Source of the DNA: Gossypium raimondii
Taxonomy: Eukaryota > Streptophyta > Magnoliopsida > Malvales > Malvaceae
Direction of reading: 5' to 3'
Assembly: GCF_025698545.1 (NCBI RefSeq)
Contig: NC_068567.1
Location: forward strand, 4,216,001-4,280,000
DNA length: 64,000 nucleotides
This document shows, in pieces, positions 1 through 11,434 of this stretch; position 1 is the stretch's first letter, and the number at the start of each line of letters is the position of its first letter. Below the pieces are notes generated by a model. That model had not been told where the DNA came from. It ran no database searches and saw nothing but the letters and a program-made list of their open reading frames with translations. Position numbers and translations under genes: made by a program.

Positions 1-193
1 AACAATCTGCAGTGGGCGAAGTACCATTGGCACTGCTATTGGTAAGCAAGTTCATACAAGGAGTGAAGATGTTAAGTGCCGATGGGGTGCATGGAGTGTT
101 GATAGTTCTCTGCCCATAAACAGGCACCGTCGCTGCCACCAATGCCATGGCCAGTGCTAGGACCAGCCTAGAGTATGGCTTGCAGGGGGCCAT
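1..193 (-). CDS. GPI-anchored non-specific lipid-transfer-like protein, N-terminal part (cut by left window edge)
   Basis: Read on the minus strand from the ATG at 193–191, this gives 64 codons and then leaves the window. It opens with a hydrophobic signal peptide (residues ~8–27, ending VPVYGQ). It then shows the start of the eight-cysteine LTP fold: C at residue 35, PC at ~46 and a C at 64, exactly where the CC pair is expected. Family knowledge: LTPG proteins carry hydrophobic lipids at the outer plasma-membrane face and in the wall. The exons carrying the CLC motif and the GPI tail lie outside the window. It is divergently oriented to the two complete LTPG genes at 6,238 and 9,636 and completes a local cluster of three, although its sequence is clearly different from those two. 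Confident as to family; not assignable to a particular LTPG number. Confidence 0.8.
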   Translation of the reverse strand, partial: MAPCKPYSRLVLALAMALVAATVPVYGQRTINTPCTPSALNIFTPCMNLLTNSSANGTSPTADC

Positions 194-1341
194 TATTTTG
201 GGTGTTGGAATTTGGTGTGTGTTTTGGAATTGGGTGTTGGAATTTGATGATGGGAAGGGAAAAGTGATGGGTGAGTGTGAATTTATAGGTGAAGAGATGT
301 GGAGGGGACTAAAGGGGTGGATTGAAGTTGGTTTTGAAGTTGAACTACCTTTTAAGGCTTTTTAACCATGAATGAATGAAGCAAAGGGGATTGATTTAGC
401 CACGTAGTTTGTCTAATTAAACTTTTGTTGTTGACCTTTAAACCTTATAAAATTGCCAACCTTATCAAGTCTAAAGCTTAATAAAGTCAAAGTTTCTAAG
501 GTCTTTACTCTTTAGGATGAAATGAGATTACTTTTATAATTTAAAAGGTACAATTTCGATTTTGGTCCCTATGCTATTAACAAAATGTGGTAACCGGTAC
601 CGTTTACCGTTCCTGCCCTAAACCATTATCAAGTAGTTTATGTTTCGTTTCAATCAAAACTTCGATTTATTTTGGTCTGTTTTGATCAATGTCGACTTGT
701 ATTGATGCGTATATCGGCTCGTAATGGTTGGTACAAATTTTTTATATTTTAAACCATTTTTTTATTTTAATCATTTTGATTTTTCTATAATTACATTTAA
801 ATTTAATAATTATTAAATGAAATTAATGAACCTAATTAATAATTCTAAAATGTATATTTACATATAAATATATTTGCATGTATATAATTTATTTTTTGAC
901 CAAAAGAATATATAATTTATTAAAAACTAAAATTAAACTAAATATATGTGTGAAAAATATTTAAATGTATATATAATTTATCAAGACATTAAAAATTGGA
1001 CTATATATATATATATATATATATATATGTAAAAGATCAATATTTAAAAACATCAATAAACTCGAAACGGTACACTAAAACATGTTAGTACCGGTTCGTA
1101 CCTGTACCAAGACAAAAACAATATGCCCACTATTACAGTACTGTCTACCTTGCTTTGTACTTTAATTAGATTAGATTCGGTCTTTTGGTTTTATAATGTT
1201 ATTAATTAATTCAAATAGTTAATATTATAATAAACAAATCAACTTTCCCAAATTCGTTTTAGACTCATCCCATTTCATTTTTAATTTAATATTTAACGTT
1301 TTAAATGTTTGTTTTATTAAAATTTTAAATATATGCAACTT

Positions 1342-1384
<43 letters not shown>

Positions 1385-2302
1385 TTCATGTCCTTTTTAC
1401 GATACATATTTGAGGTTTATAGTTGTCTCTTCCAACAATGTCGGCTTAAGCATGCATTCTTTTATTGGGAGTGCAATATACATTACCGCTACAATATAAA
1501 TTTTTTCCACTTACATGTCAAAAGAATGTGGAACCTAAACTATTAATTTTACATCATTTCATCCCGAAATATAATATCAGTCAATAAGAACATGGTATGA
1601 TTTTATTGGATGTTCGTATACTTTTGAGTAAAATAAGATAAATTTGATAGTTTAGATATCGCTTTTAACCAAAATAATTTTAGATATTTAAGTGAAAAAA
1701 TGGTATAATTTGATATGAATTTTGTAGTTAAGCTTTTTTTTTAAATATTAAAATAATTAATTTTAATTATATAAATATTTTTAATAAATGTTTATTGTTT
1801 TAGATAATTATTTATTTGTTTAGATAAAAGAATAAAAATAACTCAATGATTAGTTATAGGTTGGAATATGCTTGACTCTCTATATTCTTCGTACATTTGG
1901 AATTTAATCTCCTACTTTTATTTTTAAAATTTTAGTCACTCTAATTTTGGATTTAAAATGTAAGTTCAAATGTTAAACCCGTTAAAATTCTTCTATTAAA
2001 TTCAAATTCTTTACAATGTCATTTTTTGCTACATGACCACCAAATGAGTTTTTTTTCCAAATATCACACCAACAAATTTAAAAGAAAAAACTTAATGATG
2101 TTAACGATTAGATTGAAAAGTAAAGGGACTAAATTTTAAAATGCAAAGGATACAAGAACTTCAAACATATTTTAACTTTAATCATATATAGAGTAAATGA
2201 CATAATTACTTTATATTATATACTCAATTTGGGTTTTTTTTTACACTTTTTATTCGAAATGATATTTAATTGACCCATCACAACAACTTAATCAAATATT
2301 TA
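194..2302. other. AT-rich intergenic region with (TA)n microsatellites
   Basis: No gene is visible. The first ~170 bases would hold the 5' UTR and promoter of the minus-strand LTPG gene. The rest is AT-rich with two pure (TA)n runs (about 1,000–1,028 and 1,346–1,382). The open frames here are low-complexity. Confidence 0.7.
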
Positions 2303-2538
2303 AGGAAAAGCTACACTAGTAGTCACCTAATTATTAGTAAATTTCTTTTTTGGTCACCAAACTATTCAATTTTTTCTTTTTGTCACTAGCAGGCTAACGT
2401 AAAAATAGAAACACCCAAAAATTCAAGATAGTTGGGTGTCAAAAAAGACCAAATAGAATAATTGAGTGACCATTTTGTAACTTTTCATAGTTGGGTGACA
2501 AAAAAACATAAATGAATGACTACTAATGCAGTTTTCCC
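2303..2538. mobile_element. Small foldback MITE with 8-bp target duplication
   Basis: The 236-bp element has inverted ends: it starts AGGAAAAGCTACACTAGTAG, and the reverse complement of its right end reads GGGAAAACTGCATTAGTAG. The inversion continues inward through poorly matched tracts (TTTTTTGGTCACC... against GGTGACAAAAAA...). It is flanked by AATATTTA on both sides (2,295–2,302 and 2,539–2,546). Non-coding. An 8-bp duplication would fit hAT, but the long inverted arms look more like a Mutator-type foldback, so the superfamily is unresolved. Confidence 0.75.
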
Positions 2539-2580
2539 AATATTTATTTTTTGAAGTATGCCCAATATTTAATTATAGCT

Positions 2581-3140
2581 AGGGATGTCAATTGGGTAGA
2601 GCGGGTGCAGGGGGTGCTCCCCCGCGCCCATCCCTGCCAAGAATTTTCATCCCCATTCCCGTCTCGCGACCTGTTGCGGGTACAAAACCCAAAACCATCC
2701 CGCGACGTCCCACAAGACTAAAACCATCCCCGCAATACCTACCCTGTGACCCACTTCATATAATATATTTATAAGTATCAGTTAAATAAATATAAACCAA
2801 ATTTTTTTATGAAAAAAGTTTAAAATATCTGTCCTCTGGACTCCCAACACATACGTGATATTATTCCAACTGTCGCCATTTAAAAATAATAATAAGTCGT
2901 GAATGTGAGTTGAGTACTATTATCAAAATTAAATTTTTAAATATGCTTATTATATTATGCAGGCCGGGCGGGGATGGGGTAGGGCAGGTACAGGGTCATA
3001 CCCACGCTTACCCCACTACTCACGACGGGTCTAATTTTTGTCCCCATCCCCACCCCACCATCCACAAAACCTATACCCATTCCCACTCAATTGGGTGCAA
3101 AGTGGGGCGGGGCTCCGTAAAACCCGCCCACTTATGCCCT
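2581..3140. mobile_element. GC-rich non-autonomous transposon-like repeat
   Basis: Two GC-rich blocks (about 2,581–2,755 and 2,960–3,140), rich in GGGG and CCCC runs and related in inverted orientation, flank an AT-rich core. The left end AGGGATGTCAATTGGGT resembles the usual start of plant hAT-type MITEs. I could not identify a clean right terminus or target duplication. The short open frames inside are low-complexity and not considered genes. Confidence 0.45.
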
Positions 3141-3479
3141 ATTTATAGGATAGATGACTTGTTAAAATAATATATGTAAATTTTTGACTAACTTTATTAA
3201 GATGATCATGGGAGAGAGAATGGTAGTTAATTCGACCTAACATGCTATTGCTTGAAGCAATTGGCTTTCTCTCGTATTCAATAGCTGCTTTAGTTGTTTA
3301 TGTTAGAAATTCTTATTCATTCTTTAATTAAGATCCTCTTTTTTAGTGGTTTGGACGTTTATTTGAACTAGTTTATGTAATCACGTAAATGATATAATAA
3401 GTTAATATTATTAATTATATCTTATCAAAACTAATTTGCAAATCTATTTATTAGTTTGTCCTTTGCTTTGGGATAAAAT

Positions 3480-3665
3480 TACATCAAATCACGGGAGTTA
3501 GGTGAGATGTTAAGGGTCTCTCCTATATTAACCAGTGGTTGAGGGTTCGATCCTCGCCCTGGGTATAGAACAACTTTAAAACTCGTGACCAACATCTACC
3601 CTCTTAATAGGCTTATAGAATGCGGAGGATTAGTTACTAGACTCGTTTCAATAGACACCTTGAGA
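3480..3665 (+). repeat. SINE-like sequence with tRNA-type B box
   Basis: The segment contains GGTTCGATCCTCGCCC (about 3,544–3,559), an excellent match to the tRNA/SINE polymerase III B box, with a weaker A-box-like stretch ~40–60 bp upstream and an A-rich 3' end near 3,665–3,680. It does not fold as a complete tRNA, so a tRNA-derived SINE is more likely than a tRNA gene. Confidence 0.5.
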
Positions 3666-5077
3666 AATAAATAAAAATTACATCCAGGATTACATGAGAT
3701 ATTGGTATTTAAGTAAAGTATACATCTTAATATTTTATTTGGTATTTGAGTTTAGTATTTTTTTTTAATATGGTACATGTGTTATGTTTTGGTTTAATCT
3801 AATCCCGTATTTGACAAAATTTGGGTATTTTGGTATCCAAAAATAACGTGGTATAACTTTATAGTGTTGATTTCGGGTTTTAAGATTGATTTTATGAAAG
3901 TTAATTGCTAATATTATTAGGTTTGGGTTTTCATAATTTTGTTAATAGAATAAATTCGTGTTAATTGTGAATTTATTTAATTTTGCATTTAATTTATCAA
4001 ATACAATTCAATGGATGTGATTCAATTTGATTTTAGGGTTGATCGATGAAAGTTAATTGCTAATATTTTAGCTAATTATGAATTCTCATCAAATCAACTC
4101 TAAAACCAATTAAACATTAAAAACTTAATGACGTTACCTTGGTACCAAAATATATAACTTTTGTCAAATACATGTACTACATTGGAAAAAAAAGTACCAT
4201 ATTAGAAAAAGTTCATCCGTGATTTTGTCCAAATTTATTATGATCTTGTCCGAAGATATTTCAATTATAAAATTATTGTGCTTTATATTTATTAATCCCA
4301 ATTATAGTTTATTCCAACATATATTATTTTTATTCATAATTGCATTTGTACATATTATTGTATTCTAAAAAAACTTCAAATGTTTGATCTATGTCAATTT
4401 GGAAATAAATTTGGGAATTCGTTGATTTTGCCTACAAAATTATTGAACAAATTTACTAATAATTATAAAATAGAGATAAACATCACAAAATTGTATATTA
4501 AAAAAATCACAAATTTATTCTCGCTAATTTGGAAACTTCTTATGTCTGCAGATCTTTACCCAGATGGTAATCTACTATAGGTCAAAAAACATAAATCGTG
4601 ATTTGAGTTTAACTCACTCATCAAGTTACAAACTCACTATTATAATTCAAATTAGATCACTCTCTCGTTAATTTGTTCCTTTGAAAACGTAGTTGTAAAC
4701 GAATGAACAACATAGTTTACTTACACATATTATGCACTATATAATAGCCTAAACAAATCATCTCTAAATACAATGTGACATGTTAAATTACAATCAATAT
4801 GAATCTCTAACCACATAAAAGTAGCCACCAAATAAGTCTTCAATAATGGGTATATTGACATGGATTTTCTTGTCATCAAATTTCTTATTTACCACAACTT
4901 CAATTATATTGAAATTCTTGATACATTCCATGCTTGACTTGATTCTTACATGAATTATCTACGGTGGACTACTAAAAACCCACAATCAATTAAGAATCTA
5001 AAAAATTGTAATCAAAACATGCCAACCAATATTTGAAATCCAAACTTGAGAATCAAATATTTGGTAGTCTTGTGTCG
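3666..5077. other. AT-rich intergenic region, nothing recognised
   Basis: No coding potential or RNA gene is recognisable. The base composition is uniformly AT-rich, and some stretches resemble decayed inverted repeats (for example 3,720–3,850 against 4,100–4,215, which share a complementary TGGTACCAAAATAT / TTTGGTATCCAAAA theme). Confidence 0.6.
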
Positions 5078-5257
5078 ATTGAGTCTTAACTCGATTGGTA
5101 TGGGTATTGTTGCCAATATAGGAGGACGTGAGTTCGAGTGTGCTGAAGCGCATTATACTCCTATTCATGGATTAGGGAGGGACTATGAGTAGTTTCAGGG
5201 ATTATGTCAAAAAGAACAGATATTATCAAAACCTATAATGAGATTATTCAAAAAAAA
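5078..5257 (+). repeat. tRNA-derived SINE family 1, copy a
   Basis: A-box-like TTAACTCGATTGGTAT is followed ~35 bp later by B-box GAGTTCGAGTG, then GCTGAAGCGCATTAT and a tail ending in CAAAACCTATAATGAG. The same arrangement recurs at 5,530–5,693 (inverted), 38,818–38,985, 51,135–51,297 (inverted), 53,773–53,900 and 55,745–55,875 (inverted). This defines a dispersed family with polymerase III-type internal promoter spacing. Confidence 0.7.
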
Positions 5258-5529
5258 TATTTGATGGTGTTGTTGGTATTGATTATAAGTCCTATTGTTC
5301 TTGAATATTTCCTAAAAAAGAAGTTTGTTATTTATGAATAAAAAGAGGTTTTGTTTTCACTATTTCATGAGCTCTTGGTGAAATTTTTAGTCCATATCTC
5401 TTTTTCATATCATCAAGATTTTTACAGATCTCTTCCACTTCCATTTGGACCATCTTACAAGCAACCCTTTGTTTATATTTCACGAGTATGGTGTGGTACT
5501 AGACTTGGGTCTGTTATTGATTTTTTTTT

Positions 5530-5693
5530 TAACAATTTCATTATAGGTTTTGATCATATCTGAAATTTTTTACGTAATGTCTAGAATTACCCATAAATAG
5601 AAGGATAATACATTTCAGCGCATCCGAACCCGTGTCCTCCTATATTGGTAATAATATCCATGTGAATCGAGCTAAGACTCAATCAATTATTAT
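5530..5693 (-). repeat. tRNA-derived SINE family 1, copy b
   Basis: The reverse complement reads the same A box, B box (GGTTCGGATG), GCGCTGAAATG and CATTATAGGTTTTGAT-complementary tail as copy a. It faces copy a across about 270 bp, so the pair could form a hairpin in a read-through transcript. Confidence 0.7.
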
Positions 5694-6237
5694 TTATTTT
5701 GTATCAATTAATTTGAATTTTAAAATTTTTGAATTATTTTAAGGTTTGGGTAGATTTTGGATTTAGACCATTTTAGATTTAAGTCATCCAATTCTGTTTT
5801 AGGGTTTTTTTTGGGTCGATTAAGTTATGTGTTTGGATCATTTCGACTTTGAGTAATTTTAAGTTTGGGTCATCTTAGAATTTGTCATTAACTTTTTATT
5901 ATCAAATCAGGTTTGATCAAATAAATATTTACTACTAAATTTAGATGGGCGTTTACTTCCAGTGCAGTGTGTTTAGTTTTTTTTCTTTTTTTGTTTCGCG
6001 CTACAGTGTTGTTATAATATCTAATCTCACCGCTACTGTTGTTTTTATACTAATCGCAGCATGCACCTCAGGTAAAATTGAGTTTTAATATATATTTAAC
6101 ATCCCAATACGACACATGTTATTACTTTCATTATATAAAGCTTGTCCCAGATACCAATAACCCTTTAATTCCATAAAATCAGTTTCTCATTTTCTATATA
6201 AATAAGTCCCCCCTTGTTATTACTTAGGCCACATCAA
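5694..6237 (+). promoter_or_regulatory. Upstream region and TATA box of the first complete LTPG gene
   Basis: A perfect TATATAAATA lies at 6,195–6,204, 34 bp before the ATG at 6,238. A start site ~30 bp after the TATA would fall near 6,227, which supports the ATG at 6,238 over any upstream in-frame start. The rest of the stretch is AT-rich with repeated GGGTCATTT-type motifs. Confidence 0.65.
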
Positions 6238-8165
6238 ATGGCGTTAGGGAAGATAACCCTTGTGCAGGGTCTAGCCTTGGTCATGGTAACTTTGCTATGG
6301 ACTGGAACCATGGCTCAATCAGACTGCACCAGTGTGCTAATCACGATGGCTCCATGCTTTGATTATGTGACTGGAACCTCCTCAACCCCATCTGTTCCAT
6401 GCTGCTCACAGCTTGCTAACGTTGTTCAATTACAGCCACATTGCCTTTGCATGGCCCTCAGTGGTGGTGGTTCATCAGTGGGTGTGGAAGTAAACCAGAC
6501 ACTTGCCCTTGCACTCCCTCAACTTTGCCATGTCAAAACCCCACCTGAGAACAACTGCAAAGGTAATACATACATATATGTATGGTCACCTTTTTAGTAA
6601 ATTTATAGTATAATACATTAATTCCATACTGATCGTGATATTATATGATTTTTTGGGTAGCTGCTGATGGACCTGCTGTAATTTCAATATCTCCATCTGG
6701 TTCACCTCAAGGTTTACCACCCCATTCAAATGATACCCCAGGCAGCAACTCTTCAACATCAGGTGCATGTTTTTTTTAATGATAGCAAAGCAAATATGCT
6801 ATTTTCTAGTTTCTACTTTTACATTAACATTCATCAACACATCTGATTATGCAACAAGGTCTGGTCAATAGACAAATCTACTTCTATCTGGCTAATATCA
6901 AAGACATCTATGGTACTAGGTAAGAACAGGGGCATAGCCAAAGGGAAGCAAGCAGGAGCTTTGGTCCCTTTAGCTGAATAATTTAATTGTTGTTAAACCT
7001 AAGTAATTTATTTATTTTAGCTTTGTAATTTTGGCCCTTTCAAAAGTTAAAAAGTTCAATCTAAATCCTTTTTTATACAAAAATTTTTTAGTTTTGATCC
7101 CAGCAATTTTTTTTAGTTTATCTCAACCCCTGTTCATAATTCCTAGCCTCGCCCCTAGTGGAGAAGGCATTATCCTTCAAAGATATGTATAAAAAAAAAA
7201 GAGTAATTTATATATTCGTACTGAACGTATGTTCACTACAACAAGACAAGTTAACGGTGATGTGCCGAAAACTCTAAGGAGACTCGAAATTTATGTCGCT
7301 ATAGAGTTTGGCGACGTGAGTGGCCACACATCCACATGCGTCACCATTGAGTATGTCTTCTTAGGGTCGGCAATGCAAAAATTCACACGTCTTCATAGCT
7401 CAGTCAGTGGAGATGCATTCATTGTGTCTCTACCTCTAGTTAGTGGAGACACATATGCGTGACGCTATAGCTTAGCCTATGGAGACGCGAGGCATGCATC
7501 TTAGAGTTAAAATCTTCATAAATAAGATCCGAAAATACGGAATAAATTAGCTCAGTCTATAATAACGTTATTATACTTACTTTATTAGGGGAACATAGAT
7601 AAAAACTGAAATATAAGATCTGAAAATATGGAATAAATTTGCTTAGAGTTGGATCCTGCCATCAACTCCAAATTAAATGCAAGTTATCACTACAAAAAGA
7701 AAGAAAAAGATTATACACAATTTTGGTGCTAACTTGGTACTTTGCCCCTTAAGGAAACACTTGCTTATTGGAAGCACAAAACTTGTGACCATAAAATATT
7801 AACTCTAAGTTTATGGGTATCAAATTTTTACTTGTTTGAGGAAATTTTAGGATAAACTTCGGGGAATCATTGTCCCCATAAAGGCAAAAACTATGTTTCT
7901 ATTTGGAAGTAAGGTCTGGTTCAACTTTCATCTTCCCCCATAATTACGTGACCTTTTTTATACACAAAAAAGGGTAGTAGTGTACGTGACCATAACTATT
8001 TCTTGCCTTCATTATTGAAGTGATGTTTGAATGGGGTGTGTGGCAGGTGGATCTAGAACAATTGCAGCTACTGCCAGTGATGTTATCTTCAACACATCCC
8101 TTCAGTTCATCCTGTTCTTGCTGCCCATTGCTTTGTTTTCTTCAACTTGGACCACCATCTCCTAA
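6238..8165 (+). CDS. GPI-anchored lipid-transfer-like protein (LTPG), complete, 3 exons, 181 aa
   Basis: Exons 6,238–6,562, 6,661–6,762 and 8,047–8,165; both introns are phase 1 and GT–AG. Signal peptide residues ~1–28 (ends GTMAQ). The eight-cysteine motif is complete within exon 1: SDC, APC, PCC, CLC, LC, NC. Exon 2 encodes a Ser/Pro/Gly-rich linker typical of arabinogalactan-like LTPGs. Exon 3 ends in a hydrophobic stretch (QFILFLLPIALFSS) with no basic tail, the usual GPI-attachment signal. Known of the family: hydrophobic-ligand binding at the outer plasma membrane, with roles in cuticle and suberin lipid export and in defence. The paralogue at 9,636 has the same exon phases, so the two are tandem duplicates. 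Intron 2 is long (1,284 bp) and carries repeats. A TATA box at 6,195 supports the start. Confidence 0.92.
6763..8046 (+). other. Long intron 2 of LTPG gene, with repeat insertion
   Basis: About 6,925–7,160 matches the dispersed repeat also found near 13,600, 39,555, 44,030 and 60,440 (theme: 'cccctaaaatg... ttttggtcc... cactttggccccc'). The open frame at 7,229–7,462 is bounded by stops and absent from the paralogous intron, so I do not call it a gene. The corresponding intron of the tandem paralogue is only 186 bp, so most of this length is acquired. Confidence 0.55.
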
Positions 8166-9635
8166 GGCTCCTATACATATGCTTCTGTTACTAATTTCAG
8201 ATCCTATCTACTTGTGTTTTATCCTCCACTTTTAGTACTTCCTATGCTTTGTTTATTTATTAATTATCTCTCTGTTATGCAAAGACAGGAGAATCACTCA
8301 AAAAGTTTCTTCATGTTTGTCTTTGTACTGTAATATCAGTTGATGATAACGAAACTTTATTTAAATAATAATATCGTTTGAATAAGCCTTTTTAACTTTC
8401 TAATAAGCGTTTATCTTTCAACTCTATTGATACAAGAAAGTAGCGTGGCAGAAATTGTGGTGGAGATGGAGGCGGTGAGGATCGAGAAGTGAGAAAAGGG
8501 GAGAGAGAGAGTTAAGTAAGGATGAATGTTGAGCGAGTGCAGGGTGACGATATACCCTCTCTTTGAGATGAGAAAGGGCTTATATAATATGATCTTTTGG
8601 GACTCATAGCTATCTCTGGTTGGTCTCTTCCAAAATTTGAATAATGTGACATCACTTAAATTATAGGATATGTGGGCAGTAAATGATGATTGTCCAATCG
8701 GAGTGACCTTGCTATCTGAGATTATTGGTTTGTGTTTTTTTCATGGCTTGGTGAACCAGCAACAGTGGCAGAGCTACTTGAAGCTATATAGGTGGAGCTA
8801 ATAGATCTTATTGCCACAGCAAAGACCATACAGCAGCAAAACTCCCATGTATTATAAATTAATATCTAAATAACCCCCTAACTTTTAATTTTTACCTAAA
8901 TCAATCACTTTAATAAAAAAGCACTTGCTTAAATAAAAATCAAAGGATAAAAGGCTATTAGGTGTAAATTAAATAGGGTTCACCTAAATAAAGCAATACA
9001 GTTTAGGGATATTTTACTATTATAGACAAATCTTTTCATTTCAAATCCAAATCTACCAGTTAGCACTTCTCAAGCTATAAATCCTGAACTTCTTTGAAAG
9101 AAACTTCTGGGTAAAGGAAGCAGCTGAACCAACAACCGCCATACGTGTCCTCTTTACGATGTCGATGATAATGACTTGATTATACTTTTCCTTCGTTTCA
9201 GAGTCAGCCATTGGACCCTTACACACGTGCTATATCCTAGATCATCAATGGCGACAATCAGTTTTCTTTGATCCCAAGCAATAAACAAGAGAAAATATCA
9301 TTTTCAAAGGGAACCCCAAAGATGAAGCAAGCAACGAGCTTCATCAATACACAAATTTTAGCTCATCGTCTTTTTTTAACTTTGCAATGAATGTTCTTAA
9401 AAGCTAAATTCTCTGGAAAAATGTAAGGAGTTGGACACACGTTATGCTTTCTTCACTTCAGCTTTAGTTGACTGTATGTGTATATAGGTTGGTCACCCAC
9501 GAATCCTCCACCATTGAACCCTTGAAAGATATAAAACTTGTAGTTGGTTACCTACAACAGCCATCATTGCATAGTTTCCCCCTATAAAAGCCTCACAGTT
9601 CCGCCATCACTACGATTACAGCAGCGAAAGGGAAG
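8166..9635. other. Intergenic region between tandem LTPG genes, with a minus-strand promoter-like repeat
   Basis: Contains the 3' UTR of the upstream LTPG (~8,166–8,350) and a segment at ~8,440–8,770 that is repeated, diverged, at ~46,830–47,240. On the minus strand that segment holds a TATATAAG box (near 8,585–8,592) followed by a C/T-rich stretch like a 5' UTR. The stretch ~9,120–9,580 is the promoter of the next LTPG gene and includes ACGT-core motifs (near 9,143, 9,225 and 9,439). Confidence 0.5.
9583..9590 (+). promoter_or_regulatory. TATA box of second complete LTPG gene
   Basis: TATAAAAG lies 53 bp upstream of the ATG at 9,636, leaving a ~20-bp 5' UTR if transcription starts ~30 bp downstream. 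Confidence 0.7.
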
Positions 9636-10492
9636 ATGGCAACATATCTTGTATTGGTTGTAGTAGCTATGCTTTGTGCAGGAGCCACAGCTCAATCAGG
9701 TTGCACTAATGTGTTGATCGGCATGTCACCCTGTTTGAATTACATTACAGGGTCCTCATCAACCCCATCTCAACAATGTTGCACGCAGCTAGCTAATGTC
9801 GTGCGTTCATCACCGAGATGCTTGTGTCAGGTCCTTAATGGTGGTGGTTCATCATTTGGGATCAACATCAACCAGACTCAAGCTTTGGCCTTACCTGATT
9901 CATGCAATGTTCAGACTCCACCTATCAGCAGTTGTAATGGTAAGGATGCAATTACATATATGCATTTCAATTTTTACCATCAACCTTTCGCATAAAAGCA
10001 AAAATTCTTTCTTATTCCCAGAACTTAAGGTTTATGCAATGACAAATCAAGAAATATAAGAGATCACCGGAATTTACTCAAAAAACTTTTCCCTGTCTGT
10101 TTCCAGCTGCTTCTCCAGCTCCAGCAGACTCTCCGGTAGGATCACCTAAATCTGGGAGCAAAATTCCAACAGGTATAAAATAGTTGACAACTATCATCAC
10201 CAGTTTACTCCCACACATGGGCATCTAGATTACACTAAACTTTTCACATATAAATTAAAACAATCTCAAATAGCATGAAAAACAATAAGACATTAGCCAA
10301 ATCTATTATTGTTATTCAAGACACTACTTATTGGTGTAAACATCAAAAGTGGATGCAGGAGATGGATCTAGAAGTGTACCAACTGCACGGGAAAATGGCT
10401 CTTCTGATGGAAGCACCACCAAATTGTCACTCTCTTTGTTCACCTTCCTTCTGTTGGCAACGTCATATAGTTCAATCTTCACATCACACTGA
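9636..10492 (+). CDS. GPI-anchored lipid-transfer-like protein (LTPG), complete, 3 exons, 167 aa
   Basis: Exons 9,636–9,939, 10,107–10,172 and 10,359–10,492, both introns phase 1 as in the upstream paralogue. Signal peptide ~residues 1–19 (ends GATAQ). All eight LTP cysteines are present: SGC, SPC, QCC, CLC, SC, SC. The pattern GSSSTPS before the CC pair and the GGGSS loop after CLC match the paralogue at 6,238. Exon 2 is a short Pro/Ser/Ala linker (ASPAPADSP). The C terminus ([19 protein letters not shown]) is hydrophobic and fits a GPI signal. Role by family: apoplastic lipid carrier tethered to the plasma membrane. A polyadenylation-like AATAAA lies at 10,683–10,688. It forms a tandem pair with the upstream gene and converges with CDC73 on its right. 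Confidence 0.93.
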
Positions 10493-11434
10493 ATCTTCTT
10501 TAGTATACCCTACCTCTCATAACACTTCATGTTAGCAAAAACACTATATTGTATTTTTTTTATTTGTTAGTGTCCATTCCCCTTCGGTTGAGGATACATG
10601 TAAACTTTTTTATCCCCTCCACTACTCCAGGGTCCTGTGATTTTGTATAGCTGAAGAGAAATCTGGCTTCTCCTCCTTTCTCAATAAAAGGTTGCTTGTG
10701 ATTACTTCTTCCATATGATATGAATATATAATACAGGAATTATATATGTATAGCAGTTCAAAGTAACAAAATGTAAAAGAAAGCATCAAAGCAAGAAGAC
10801 AATGCTCTTCTACCGTTTACTCACGCGAAAGCCTAAGGAAATGCATCTTGAGAACAGCCTAAAGCTGTTTATGCTAGAACTCGACAGGAAATAGACCACT
10901 GGTATGCATGCCAACTCAATAAAACAAAGGGAGTTCACATGCTCTTAGGAAGTAATGTTAGGAAGTTCATATCAATTAAGCTATACAGGGAGTTCACATG
11001 TTAGGAAGTAATGTGTTAAAGCTGAAAAAGGATAGGGATAGCAATTTAAAGAAATCATTATGACCAAAACTTAGATCAGATGAGAGATAATAGGAGAACA
11101 ATCCAGGTAATGGTTTAGTCCTTTATCAGAATATCCGAAATCACTTCTCTCCAGTAATGCAGATAAAAAAGAGCAAAACAGTGAACAACATGATATATTA
11201 AATCTAACATCTGCCACAAGGAAATGCAGTTAAGATTACAAAAGGATCTAGACACATATTCACTTCATTGAATTGCAATGCATCACAAGAGGAATATAAC
11301 AAGAACGCCAATTGTCATAAAAAGCTTATCGATATTCTTGAATACTTGAAAAAAATTCAAAATACATTAACGATGAAGCCTAGCACATGAACATCAAAGA
11401 CATACATATTAATGTTTCCTAAAAGCTGAATGAT
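10493..11434. other. Convergent 3' region between LTPG and CDC73
   Basis: Holds the 3' UTR of the plus-strand LTPG (to about 10,720) and, on the minus strand, the 3' UTR of CDC73 beginning at 11,434. A short direct duplication around 10,925–11,010 repeats 'gggagttcacatg' and 'ttaggaagtaatgt'. No gene seen. Confidence 0.6.

Noticed and set aside
3544-3575. Possible tRNA gene
   Set aside because: Only the B box and its surroundings resemble a tRNA; no acceptor stem or anticodon arm could be drawn.
6214-6237. Upstream in-frame extension of the first LTPG gene
   Set aside because: It would start at TTG and fall before the expected transcription start set by the TATA box at 6,195.
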